A DNA stretch of 64,000 bases from Aeoliella mucimassa (GTDB lineage Bacteria; Planctomycetota; Planctomycetia; Pirellulales; Lacipirellulaceae). Below are positions 7,972-16,307 of the stretch, in pieces. The stretch spans positions 5,642,001 to 5,706,000 of the forward strand of contig NZ_CP036278.1 in assembly GCF_007748035.1 (NCBI RefSeq), written 5' to 3'. Position numbers and translations under genes: made by a program. Each line of letters opens with the position of its first letter. Position 1 is the first letter of the stretch. The notes under the pieces were generated by a model that saw only the letters and a program-made list of their open reading frames with translations, searched no databases and was not told the origin of the DNA.

Positions 7972-8373
7972 TTAATCTTCGTAATCGGCCGACCCGTAAC
8001 GCGGTCGGTAGGCGTCGTACGCAGTACGCGAACCCGAGGCATCGCTCGGCCCGTGAGGATCCGGCAGATTCCAAGGGAGCAGATCGCCATACATGCGAAA
8101 GCAGCCGAGCAGCAGAAACGCCCCTAGGACGGCCGAGATCATGCCGAGCGGGCTGGTGGGCATCACTCGTCCGCTGTCGACGAAGAATCCCACGCAGCCG
8201 CAACCAATCACGGTGCCGGCAACGCCGAGCGCTAGGTTGGTGATAGCACCCGCTGGATCAGGCCCAGGCATCAACGCCCGCGAAACCACGCCGACCACGG
8301 TGCCAAAGCCAATCCAGACGAAGATGTCGTTTACTAGTTGATATATTTCAGGTGAGAGTTGCCAGCCATCCAT
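7972..8373 (-). CDS. GlsB/YeaQ/YmgE-like small membrane protein
   Basis: The protein has 133 residues from ATG 8373, which has an AGGG element upstream; starts at 8391 and 8514 are also open. Three hydrophobic, Gly-rich segments are visible: FVWIGFGTVVGVVSRAL, ITNLALGVAGTVIGCGCVGF and LGMISAVLGAFLLLGC. This spacing and the GxxxGxxSR pattern fit the transglycosylase-associated (GlsB/YeaQ) family, often linked to stress responses. The C-terminal ~35 residues (Pro/Ser/Asp/Tyr-rich) are an extra tail. It is divergent from the mrfA-like helicase. Confidence 0.6.
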   Translation of the reverse strand: MDGWQLSPEIYQLVNDIFVWIGFGTVVGVVSRALMPGPDPAGAITNLALGVAGTVIGCGCVGFFVDSGRVMPTSPLGMISAVLGAFLLLGCFRMYGDLLPWNLPDPHGPSDASGSRTAYDAYRPRYGSADYED

Positions 8374-8629
8374 GTTGGGAACCCTGTTCATTCGATGAGG
8401 GGAAAGCGAGGGAGTTTCGACCACTGCTTCTACAGATTCGGCGAATTTCGAGCAAGGTGAGTGCAAGTCGGGCGAATAGGGGGAATAGACACTTTGGCTC
8501 CCTGTGGGGGCCATCGAGTCTGGCGATCTCCCGACCTTGCCGATGCTGGCGTCCCCATGTTAAGGTTGACGCTTGTGCAGTATCGAGTGCGGGAGGGAGC
8601 AACCGATTATCAAGGCCAGGAAAGCTGCC

Positions 8630-11050
8630 ATGGATGTTGAAAAATTGCTCGAGCGGATGCAAAGCCGTCGAGACTACGCGGGGCAACTCGAACACCTCGA
8701 GCATCTCCCCGCCCGCGAGGGGCAATACGCCGAGCCCAGTAAACCGTTGTCGCCGCTGGTTGCGTCGCTGCTGGATCGCCATGGCATCGAGTCGCTCTAC
8801 ACACACCAGGTGGAATCGCTCGAAGCCGCCCGCAACGATCGCGACATGGTGGTGGTCACCGGCACCGCTAGCGGCAAGACTTTGTGCTACAACCTGCCGA
8901 TTCTCGAAGCGGTGACCAACGACTTCGACGCGCGGGCGCTCTATTTGTTTCCCACCAAGGCCCTGGCACAAGATCAGCTCAAGGGACTGCTGTCGCTCGT
9001 GCAAGGCGATCAGGCGATGGCCGCGAGGGTCCGCCCTGGTGTGTACGACGGCGACACCCCCACCGCCCAGCGGCGGCGCATTCGTAACGAAGCCAACTTG
9101 GTGCTAACCAACCCCGACATGCTGCATGCAGGCATCTTGCCGTACCATCCCAAGTGGGCAACGCTGTTCGCCGACTTGCGGTACATCGTCATTGACGAGG
9201 TGCATACCTACCGCGGTATTCTCGGCGCCCACGTGGCCGCGGTGCTGCGACGAATCGACCGAATCTGTCGGCACTATGGTTCGAATCCCGTTTACCTTTC
9301 GGCCAGCGCAACGATCGCTAATCCTGGCGAACTGGTGAGCGACCTCTTGGGACGCGACGTGCAGGTGATCGATAACGATGGTTCGCCGCGGGGGCGCAAG
9401 TTCTTTGCCTTGTGGAATCCCATGCCACTGGGGACCGACGCCCTGGCCCGCCGAAGTGCGAACGACGATGCGGTGAGTTGGCTCACCGAGTCGATGGAAG
9501 CCGGCGGCCAGGCCCTGGCATTCACTCGCACTCGTCAAGCGGCCGAGTTGGTGCATCGCTACGCAAAACGCGAGCTGGAAACGCGGCACTCGCCGCTGGC
9601 CGAGCAAGTGCGAGCCTACCGAGGTGGTTACCTGCCCAACGAACGTCGCGAGATGGAGCAAGACTTATTCGCTGGTCGCTTGCGTGGCGTTGCAACCACC
9701 AACGCGCTGGAGCTTGGCATCGACATCGGCTCGCTCGACGTTGCCATTCTGGTGGGATACCCCGGAACGATCGCCAGTTGCTGGCAGCAAGCAGGCCGTA
9801 GTGGTCGTCGGGCCGACGACAGCTTGGCGGTGCTCTTGGCTGGCAACGAACCGGTCGATCAGTACCTGCTGCGACATCCGCAGTACTTCTTTGCTCAATC
9901 GCCGGAGCATGCGGTGGTGGATGCCAACAATCCGTATGTGCTTGCCAAGCACTTGAAGGCGGCTGCTTTTGAGTTGCCTTTGACCGCCGAGGACCTGCAG
10001 CTCTTCGGCCCGCTCGCTGAACCGATCGCCGAGGTGCTTCGTGATGAAAATCAACTGACGCAAGTCGAAGAGCAATACTTTTGCCCCGGGGGGCAGAACC
10101 CTGCGGTTGGGGTGAGCCTGCGTCACATGAGCGACAACACCTTCAGCATCGTGTGTATCAAGCATCAGCGGATCTCGCGCGATCTCTACACGAGTGGTTC
10201 GCCGCCGTTGGTGGAGCAGGGGCACGAGGTGATTGCCAATGTCGATGCGATTAGTGCTCCCGAGTTGGTCTATCCCGAAGCGGTCTACCTGCATGGCGGC
10301 GATACCTTCCTGGTGAGGGAACTCGACTTGAACGGCAAGGTCGCTTATGTCGAACGACGAGAGACCGACTATTACACTCAGGCGGTGCTGGAAAGCAATG
10401 TGCTGATCACTAGTAAACGCGACGAGTGCGGTTCGCAGATCCATGGCGAAGTCGGCTATGGCGAACTCGACGTGTCGTGGCAAACCGTCGCGTTCAAGAA
10501 GATCAAATTCGAAACCCGCGAGAACATTGGCCTCGGCCCAGTCGATATCCCCGCACAGAATCTGGCGACTACCGGTACCTGGGTTACTCCCAACGATGCG
10601 GTGCGGGCGACCCTCAAAGGCGAAGGGCTGCGGGCGAGCGAGGGCGTATGCGGCATGCGAAATCTGGCGGTGGTTGCGTTACCACTGGTGGCCATGTGCG
10701 ATAGCCGCGACCTCGGCGGTGTGGTCGACGCCAAAAATCTTGGCCGTTCGAGCATGATTCTGTACGACCGCTATCCTGGTGGGCTAGGCTATTGTCAGAA
10801 GGGATTCGACCACATTCTGCGGCTGCTGGAGATTTGCCTCGAGATGGTGGCCGACTGCCCGTGCGACGATGGATGTCCCAGTTGCGTCGGCCTGCCGAAC
10901 CTTCGCCCGGCGATCCACAGCGATCCCGACCTCACGCGTGGTCATCCCATTCCGAATAAACAGGCGACTCGTCGGCTACTCGAGCTATTGCTGGGTTGCG
11001 ACACTACCGCAGCAGAGCCATTGGCTACCACCATGATCGACACTCAATAG
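8630..11050 (+). CDS. mrfA: MrfA/YprA-type DEAD/DEAH-box helicase
   Basis: The protein has 806 residues from ATG 8630, preceded by AGGAAAG. Superfamily 2 helicase motifs are in order: Walker A GTASGKT (about residue 78), FPTKALAQDQ (Ia), DEVHTYRG (II), LSASATIANP (III), TTNALELGIDIGSLDVAIL (V) and QQAGRSGRR (VI). The C-terminal DUF1998 domain ends with the four-cysteine cluster CPCDDGCPSC, as in Bacillus MrfA. That enzyme acts with the exonuclease MrfB in a UvrABC-independent repair of mitomycin-type DNA damage. Here the MrfB-like gene lies 1.4 kb downstream and uvrA directly after it. The next gene starts 14 bases after the stop codon. Confidence 0.85.
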   Translation: MDVEKLLERMQSRRDYAGQLEHLEHLPAREGQYAEPSKPLSPLVASLLDRHGIESLYTHQVESLEAARNDRDMVVVTGTASGKTLCYNLPILEAVTNDFDARALYLFPTKALAQDQLKGLLSLVQGDQAMAARVRPGVYDGDTPTAQRRRIRNEANLVLTNPDMLHAGILPYHPKWATLFADLRYIVIDEVHTYRGILGAHVAAVLRRIDRICRHYGSNPVYLSASATIANPGELVSDLLGRDVQVIDNDGSPRGRKFFALWNPMPLGTDALARRSANDDAVSWLTESMEAGGQALAFTRTRQAAELVHRYAKRELETRHSPLAEQVRAYRGGYLPNERREMEQDLFAGRLRGVATTNALELGIDIGSLDVAILVGYPGTIASCWQQAGRSGRRADDSLAVLLAGNEPVDQYLLRHPQYFFAQSPEHAVVDANNPYVLAKHLKAAAFELPLTAEDLQLFGPLAEPIAEVLRDENQLTQVEEQYFCPGGQNPAVGVSLRHMSDNTFSIVCIKHQRISRDLYTSGSPPLVEQGHEVIANVDAISAPELVYPEAVYLHGGDTFLVRELDLNGKVAYVERRETDYYTQAVLESNVLITSKRDECGSQIHGEVGYGELDVSWQTVAFKKIKFETRENIGLGPVDIPAQNLATTGTWVTPNDAVRATLKGEGLRASEGVCGMRNLAVVALPLVAMCDSRDLGGVVDAKNLGRSSMILYDRYPGGLGYCQKGFDHILRLLEICLEMVADCPCDDGCPSCVGLPNLRPAIHSDPDLTRGHPIPNKQATRRLLELLLGCDTTAAEPLATTMIDTQ

Positions 11051-11064
11051 AGGAGAACCCCTCG

Positions 11065-11649
11065 ATGGATTCTATCGACCGCGATTCGTTGGCCAATCAG
11101 GTGCGTGCGATGCAAATCATCGTGCTTGCACTTGCCATGGGTATCTTCACTTTCGGCGTGGTCGTGATCGGCTTAGGGCTCACTGATCAGCAGCCAGAGG
11201 TCGCCATCAACCCGCCGACGCTGGAAGAACCCTTGGAGCAACCGGCCGGCGAAAATGGCGAAGCGGTTGATGGGGAGCTTGCAGCACCGGGCAACGAACT
11301 CCCCGCCGACGAGCAAGAGCAATGGGGCCCCTTCATCGCTTACCTTGCGATCGGCTTTGCCATGATCGCCACGGTGCTCGGTTTTATCGTGCCGCAAGTC
11401 ATTGCCGCGCGCTCGCCGGCAACGATTGGAACTTACCAGTCAACGTTGATCGTCGGTTGCGCTTTGTTTGAAGGTGCTGCGTTCTTCAACCTGATCGCTT
11501 ACATGCTTGAAGGGCAACTTTACTCGCTGGTAATCGCGGCTCTGCTTATGCTCTGCATCCTGTCGCGATTCCCCACCGTGGCCAAGGTGGAAGAATGGCT
11601 CGAGGCTCGCTTGCGTAGCGAACGGGATGAAGCGATGTTCGCTCGTTAA
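11065..11649 (+). CDS. Four-pass membrane protein of unknown function
   Basis: The protein has 194 residues. ATG 11065 follows AGGAGA at ideal spacing, just 14 bases after the helicase stop, so the two are probably co-transcribed. Hydrophobic segments lie at about residues 13-35, 90-115, 127-148 and 152-172, for example VLALAMGIFTFGVVVIGLG and YLAIGFAMIATVLGFIVP. An acidic, Pro/Glu-rich loop of ~45 residues separates segments one and two. A charged helix follows the last segment. No family was recognised. Its stop codon overlaps that of the converging gene by four bases. Confidence 0.65.
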   Translation: MDSIDRDSLANQVRAMQIIVLALAMGIFTFGVVVIGLGLTDQQPEVAINPPTLEEPLEQPAGENGEAVDGELAAPGNELPADEQEQWGPFIAYLAIGFAMIATVLGFIVPQVIAARSPATIGTYQSTLIVGCALFEGAAFFNLIAYMLEGQLYSLVIAALLMLCILSRFPTVAKVEEWLEARLRSERDEAMFAR

Positions 11650-12284
11650 CGGGCGGTCGGTTCGCCTTGGGCTTTCTGCAATAGCTGTGCGGCCAACTGG
11701 CGGAAGGCTAGAAAGGCGGCTTCGTCGTAGAACGCTCGGCTCGGAACCGGCATCGCACTATTCGCATCGAAGAACAAGTAGAGCACCCCACCGGAGGTTT
11801 CGAGGCGATCTATGCGTGTCCATCTGCGGAAGCGATAGCCGTTGTCTTCCTCGATATGTACGCCACCTTCCTCGAGGGTGACACAAAGCTGCTGATCCAT
11901 CCAACCGAATTTGTCATCGGCTTGCATCTCCAAGGCCAGCTTCGCTGCGCCTTTTCTCGCCCTCGCTGGCAGGCGATAACCAGCAAAGAAGAGCAACGCG
12001 GAATAGGTTACCGCTGCCAGGAACAGCGGGCGAAACTCGTCCCCCGCAATCCCCATGCACGAGGCAGCTACTGCACCAATGGCTCCCATCCAATAGAAAC
12101 GCCGTTGCCGCTTTTTTAGATAGCGCTCGTACGCAGTATTGTTGAAGCTCAGATAATTCGTAATCTCCCGGGCTTCTCCATCGGTCAACTGATAAGTGAT
12201 CGATTGCGGTGGTTCGAGCTGCGGAACCTCCCGGACTACGTCGGTAGTCATCGCGGGAGAAGCGTACGGGTTTTCGCTTGCCAT
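11646..12284 (-). CDS. YcxB-like membrane protein with NPYASP start
   Basis: The protein has 212 residues from ATG 12284. The start MASENPYASP carries the NPYASP motif recurrent at the N-terminus of planctomycete membrane proteins. A polar segment containing TYQLTDGEAREI leads to two close membrane helices (WMGAIGAVAASCMGIAG, LFLAAVTYSALLFFAGY). A soluble C-terminal domain follows, with YRFRRWTRIDRLETSGGVLY and PSRAFYDEAAFLAFRQL, as in YcxB-like/PH-fold proteins. Its role is unknown. It runs against the surrounding repair genes, separating mrfA from mrfB. Confidence 0.6.
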   Translation of the reverse strand: MASENPYASPAMTTDVVREVPQLEPPQSITYQLTDGEAREITNYLSFNNTAYERYLKKRQRRFYWMGAIGAVAASCMGIAGDEFRPLFLAAVTYSALLFFAGYRLPARARKGAAKLALEMQADDKFGWMDQQLCVTLEEGGVHIEEDNGYRFRRWTRIDRLETSGGVLYLFFDANSAMPVPSRAFYDEAAFLAFRQLAAQLLQKAQGEPTAR

Positions 12285-12481
12285 GGCCAGACTCGAAGTG
12301 CGATGCGTGGAGAGTTCGATCGCATTCAGTGTACCAACTACAGCGGCATGCTGCACGAACGGGAAGCATGCTTGGCGGTATCACCGAATAGCGGCCAGCG
12401 AAACGGATGTTACCCGAAAGCGATGGGGGACCTGGGAGGTTGTGGTTCCTGATTTTCGCAGGGAAATGTAGAATCTATGGC

Positions 12482-13336
12482 ATGCTTGATGACTCCCTTC
12501 GCCGCCGCCTCGAAGCGCTCAATCGCTCGGCCTTGCCTGCCGAGGCGCAGCGTACCCGCACTGCGCCGATCGCGCCGCAGGTGCCGCGTGTGGCCAGGCC
12601 TAAGCCTGTTGCCAGGCAGCAAACGGCGCTTCATGGTTTGCACGCGCGGGGCAGGGTCGTGGAGAACGCGTTAGGGTCGCACTTGCTGGTGGAGATTCCC
12701 CTGAGCGAAGTTTGGGCCGATGGCGACGAGCTGCTCACCGCCCGCCATGCCCAGCTCGTTTCCGCAGCCGACTTGGCCAACGAGCAAGGCAGCTTTCTCG
12801 GAGCGTTCCCCTCGCGGTTTCTCGCGCTCGACTTAGAGACTTGTGGACTCAGCGGATCGGCGCTGTTTCTCGTTGGCCTCGCAAGGCAAGTCGGGGAACA
12901 ATTGCTGGTGGAGTTGTTGTTCGCCCGCAACTATGCCGAAGAGCCGGCGGTGCTCGGCTCGCTGGCCGACCGGTTGAGCGAAGTCGACACGCTGGTGACG
13001 TTCAACGGCAAGAGCTTCGACTGGCCGATGGTGAGCGACCGCTGGCACCGCTATCTGTTGCATCGCACCCGGCCGCTGCCCGAACTGGTGCACTACGACG
13101 TGCTGCACCACGCTCGCCGGCGGTGGAAAGCAACTCTACCCGATTGCAAGCTGCAGACCATCGAGCGGATGATTTGCCGCCGGAGCCGCACTGGCGATAT
13201 TCCCGGGCACCAGATTCCAGCCGCCTACGATCATTACGTGCAAACCGGGCACACCGGCGAGATGGATCAGGTGCTCTACCATAATGGCATGGACCTGGTG
13301 ACCCTGGTCGATGTCGCCATGCGGCTAGCAGGCTAG
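12482..13336 (+). CDS. mrfB: MrfB/YprB-type DEDD exonuclease
   Basis: The protein has 284 residues from ATG 12482. The first ~90 residues are basic and Pro/Arg-rich. The RNase H-like exonuclease fold follows: LALDLETCGLSG (motif I DxE), LVTFNGKSFDWPMVSDRW (motif II), CKLQTIERMICRRSRTGDIP and PAAYDHYVQTG, which are typical of YprB, and YHNGMDLVTLVDV (motif III region). In Bacillus, MrfB is the nuclease partner of the MrfA helicase. The family's C-terminal TPR part is missing, so this is a shorter form. It lies 93 bases before uvrA, which has its own promoter-like sequence. Confidence 0.8.
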   Translation: MLDDSLRRRLEALNRSALPAEAQRTRTAPIAPQVPRVARPKPVARQQTALHGLHARGRVVENALGSHLLVEIPLSEVWADGDELLTARHAQLVSAADLANEQGSFLGAFPSRFLALDLETCGLSGSALFLVGLARQVGEQLLVELLFARNYAEEPAVLGSLADRLSEVDTLVTFNGKSFDWPMVSDRWHRYLLHRTRPLPELVHYDVLHHARRRWKATLPDCKLQTIERMICRRSRTGDIPGHQIPAAYDHYVQTGHTGEMDQVLYHNGMDLVTLVDVAMRLAG

Positions 13337-13349
13337 CGCTGGCCTTACT

Positions 13350-13378
13350 TTGCACCGACCCCTCTGGCGCGGTACACT
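13350..13378 (+). promoter_or_regulatory. Sigma-70-like promoter for uvrA
   Basis: TTGCAC (13350-13355), a 17-base spacer and TACACT (13373-13378) form a good housekeeping promoter. Transcription would begin near 13385, about 45 bases before the first possible uvrA start. Confidence 0.55.
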
Positions 13379-13429
13379 GCTGGATTCGTTTTCTACTTCC
13401 AGGCGACCACCGTGTAACCCCATTCCGCG

Positions 13430-16225
13430 ATGCCTCCTAGCTCTGCCAGCATGAACGGCCATATCCGCATTCGTGGGGCCCGCACGCACAATCTGGCGAA
13501 TATCGACGTCGACATCCCACGCAATCAGCTGGTGGTCATCACTGGCGTGAGCGGCAGTGGCAAAAGTTCGCTAGCATTCGACACGCTGCTAGCCGAAGGG
13601 CAGCGGCAGTACATCGACTCGCTGAGCGTTTACACGCGGCAGTTTTTCGATCAGCTCGAGCGCCCCGATGTCGACTCGATTGAAGGCCTGCAACCAGCGG
13701 TAGCGGTCGACCAGAGTGTCGGCAGCCACAACGCTCGTAGCACCGTGGGCACAGTGACCGAGGTGTACGATCACCTCCGCGTGCTCTTTAGTCGCGCCGG
13801 CACCCTCGCGTGTGCGGAGTGTGGTACCGTGATCGAACAGCAGAGCCCGGCCGAAATCGAAGAGTCGATCGGTGCGATGCCTATGGACGCGAGGGTGATG
13901 ATCGTCGCCCCTTTGGTTCGCGGGCGGAAAGGCAAGCACTCCGAAGTGCTCGACTCTGCCCGCAAAGCTGGCTTTGCTCGCGTACGGATCGATGGCGTAA
14001 CCTATCCCATCGATGAGGTGCCAGAGCTGGGTGCCCGTAAGATACACGACATCTCGGCCGTGGTCGATCGCATCGTGATTCGCGAAGGCATCGAGAATCG
14101 ACTCGCTGAGTCGGTGCGGCTGGCCCTGAAGCATGGCGACGGGGTGCTCGAGATCGTCTATCAGATTCGTGAGAATGGCGAGAAGTCCGACGTCTGGAAA
14201 GAACGGGTTTTCAGCACCCACTTTGCTTGCCATCGGTGTGGTACGAGTGTCGCCGAGGTTGAGCCGCGGACCTTTAGTTTTAACAGCCCCTACGGGGCCT
14301 GCGCCGAGTGTGGAGGGTTGGGAGTCAACGAAGGCTTTGACCCTGAAATGGTGCTACCCGACCTGACGATGTCGCTCTCCGGCGGGGCGATTGCTCCCTG
14401 GCGGGGGGATTCAAAGACCCGCCAGCAGAAGCACCGCAAGCTGCTCGAAGCATTCGATTGGGACCAACCGCTCGAGTCGTGGTCGGAGGAGAAGCGGCAA
14501 AAGCTGCTGACCGGCGACGGCAAAAAATTCCATGGACTGCTGCTCGAACTCGAAATCGAGTGGGCAGGCACCAAGTCAGATAAACGTCGGGCTCACCTCT
14601 CCGAGTTTCGCGGCGAGGTTGTTTGCGCCGACTGCAACGGGTCGCGTCTGGGGCCGGCTGCGCGCACGAGTCGCGTTGGTGGGCTCGCCATCGAAGAGCT
14701 GACTTCGCTCACGATTGCCGCGACGCGCAAGTTTTTCGAAACCGTGGAGTTCGACGTCGAGCGGCAACCGATTGCCACCCCGCTCGTACGCGAGATTCAG
14801 CATCGCTTGAAGTTCCTCGAGAAAGCCGGCGTGGGATATTTGACCCTTGCCCGCCGGGCCGACACCCTTAGTGGTGGGGAACTGCAGCGGGTGCGGCTCG
14901 CCTCGGCCATTGGTTCCGGCCTGGTCGGCGTGATGTACCTGCTCGACGAGCCTTCTATCGGTCTGCACCCGCGCGACAACGGCCGATTGATCGAAACCTT
15001 GCGTGAACTGCAGCAGCAGGGTAACTCGGTGATTGTGGTCGAGCACGAAGAAGCCTTCATGCGTGAGGCCGACTACCTGGTGGACTGTGGTCCTGGGGCC
15101 GGGCGGGCTGGCGGGCACATCGTCGCTACTGGTACTCCGACCGAAGTCGCCGAGTGCGAGAAGTCGCTTACTGGGCGGTACCTTTCGAACAACCAGTCGA
15201 CCGAGATCCGTACTCCGCGCAAGGCACTCAAAACCAAACGATTGGTGCTCGAAGGAGCCACGCTACACAACTTGAAAGACGCGACGCTCGACATCCCCCT
15301 TGGCCTGTTCACTTGCGTGACCGGCGTGAGCGGCAGTGGCAAGAGCTCGCTCGTGATCGAAACCCTTGCCCGCCAACTCGCAAGGCAACTGCACGGTGCG
15401 GTCGCCAAGCCGGGGCCGTTCCGTTCGCTCCGCGGCACCGCGGCCCTCGATCGGGCGGTGCTGGTCGATCAGTCGCCGATTGGTCGTACGCCCCGTAGCA
15501 ACGCAGCGACCTACACGGGTATTTTCGACGACATTCGCAAGATCTTTGCCGGCACCAAGCTCGCACGCCAGCGGGGGTGGAAGACTGGCCGCTTCAGCTT
15601 CAACGTGCAAGGGGGACGTTGCGAGGAGTGCCAAGGGCAAGGGCTCAAGAAGGTGGAGATGAACTTCCTGCCCGACTTGTTCATCGAGTGCCCCGTATGT
15701 CATGGCGCGCGGTTCAACCGCGAAACCTTACGTGTGACCTATCGCGACAAGTCGATTGCCGATGTGCTCGCGTTGTCGATCGGCGAAGCGGTGGAGTTCT
15801 TTACCAACTTCGCGAGCGTCAAACGCATTCTGCAGGCGCTCGTGGACGTCGGACTCGATTACCTGCCGCTGGGGCAACCGTCGACTACCCTGTCGGGCGG
15901 CGAAGCCCAACGCATTAAGCTGGCCACCGAGTTAGGGCGGCCCACTTCGGGGCACACGCTTTACATTTTGGACGAGCCGACCACTGGGCTTCATCCCTAC
16001 AATGTGGAGCAGCTGCTGAGCGTGCTTCACCAACTCGTGGATGCGGGCAATACGGTCGTGGTGATCGAACATCAAACCTCGGTCATGCGTTCGGCCGACT
16101 GGATTATCGACCTCGGTCCCGACGGTGGCTCCGATGGCGGCCAGGTGATCTACACCGGCCCGGCTGCCGAGATTGCGGATTGCGAAGAGAGCCACACCGG
16201 GCGCTGGCTCCGCAATCATCTCTAG
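13430..16225 (+). CDS. uvrA: Excinuclease ABC subunit A
   Basis: The protein has 931 residues, the normal UvrA length. It is the damage-sensing ATPase of nucleotide excision repair and loads UvrB on DNA. Two ABC modules are present: Walker A GVSGSGKSSLAFDTLLAEG and GVSGSGKSSLVIETLARQL; signatures LSGGELQRVRLA and LSGGEAQRIKLA; Walker B YLLDEPSIGLHP and YILDEPTTGLHP. Zinc sites are visible as CHRCG/CAECG and CEECQ/CPVCHG. The UvrB-binding region (APLVRGRKGKHSEVL) is retained, which argues against the shorter UvrA2 class. ATG 13451 (MNGHIRIRGARTHN) is an equally plausible start. No uvrB or uvrC is in the window. Confidence 0.95.
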   Translation: MPPSSASMNGHIRIRGARTHNLANIDVDIPRNQLVVITGVSGSGKSSLAFDTLLAEGQRQYIDSLSVYTRQFFDQLERPDVDSIEGLQPAVAVDQSVGSHNARSTVGTVTEVYDHLRVLFSRAGTLACAECGTVIEQQSPAEIEESIGAMPMDARVMIVAPLVRGRKGKHSEVLDSARKAGFARVRIDGVTYPIDEVPELGARKIHDISAVVDRIVIREGIENRLAESVRLALKHGDGVLEIVYQIRENGEKSDVWKERVFSTHFACHRCGTSVAEVEPRTFSFNSPYGACAECGGLGVNEGFDPEMVLPDLTMSLSGGAIAPWRGDSKTRQQKHRKLLEAFDWDQPLESWSEEKRQKLLTGDGKKFHGLLLELEIEWAGTKSDKRRAHLSEFRGEVVCADCNGSRLGPAARTSRVGGLAIEELTSLTIAATRKFFETVEFDVERQPIATPLVREIQHRLKFLEKAGVGYLTLARRADTLSGGELQRVRLASAIGSGLVGVMYLLDEPSIGLHPRDNGRLIETLRELQQQGNSVIVVEHEEAFMREADYLVDCGPGAGRAGGHIVATGTPTEVAECEKSLTGRYLSNNQSTEIRTPRKALKTKRLVLEGATLHNLKDATLDIPLGLFTCVTGVSGSGKSSLVIETLARQLARQLHGAVAKPGPFRSLRGTAALDRAVLVDQSPIGRTPRSNAATYTGIFDDIRKIFAGTKLARQRGWKTGRFSFNVQGGRCEECQGQGLKKVEMNFLPDLFIECPVCHGARFNRETLRVTYRDKSIADVLALSIGEAVEFFTNFASVKRILQALVDVGLDYLPLGQPSTTLSGGEAQRIKLATELGRPTSGHTLYILDEPTTGLHPYNVEQLLSVLHQLVDAGNTVVVIEHQTSVMRSADWIIDLGPDGGSDGGQVIYTGPAAEIADCEESHTGRWLRNHL

Positions 16226-16234
16226 TCCGCGCAT

Positions 16235-16274
16235 AAAAAAACTCCCGCTACTCCTGAAGTGGAGCAGCGGGAGT
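16235..16274 (-). terminator. Bidirectional terminator after uvrA and the pilM-type operon
   Basis: ACTCCCGCT-A-CTCC (16241-16254) pairs with GGAG-C-AGCGGGAGT (16261-16274). On the minus strand the stem is followed by six T (complement of 16235-16240), a strong terminator for the three-gene operon ending at 16308. It probably also stops uvrA read-through. Confidence 0.85.
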
Positions 16275-16307
16275 GAATTGCATTAATTGAAGTCCGGAGA
16301 TTTGGGC

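Noticed and set aside
13430-16225. UvrA2-type paralogue
   Set aside because: The length is normal and the UvrB-binding region with RGRKG is retained, so it fits canonical UvrA.
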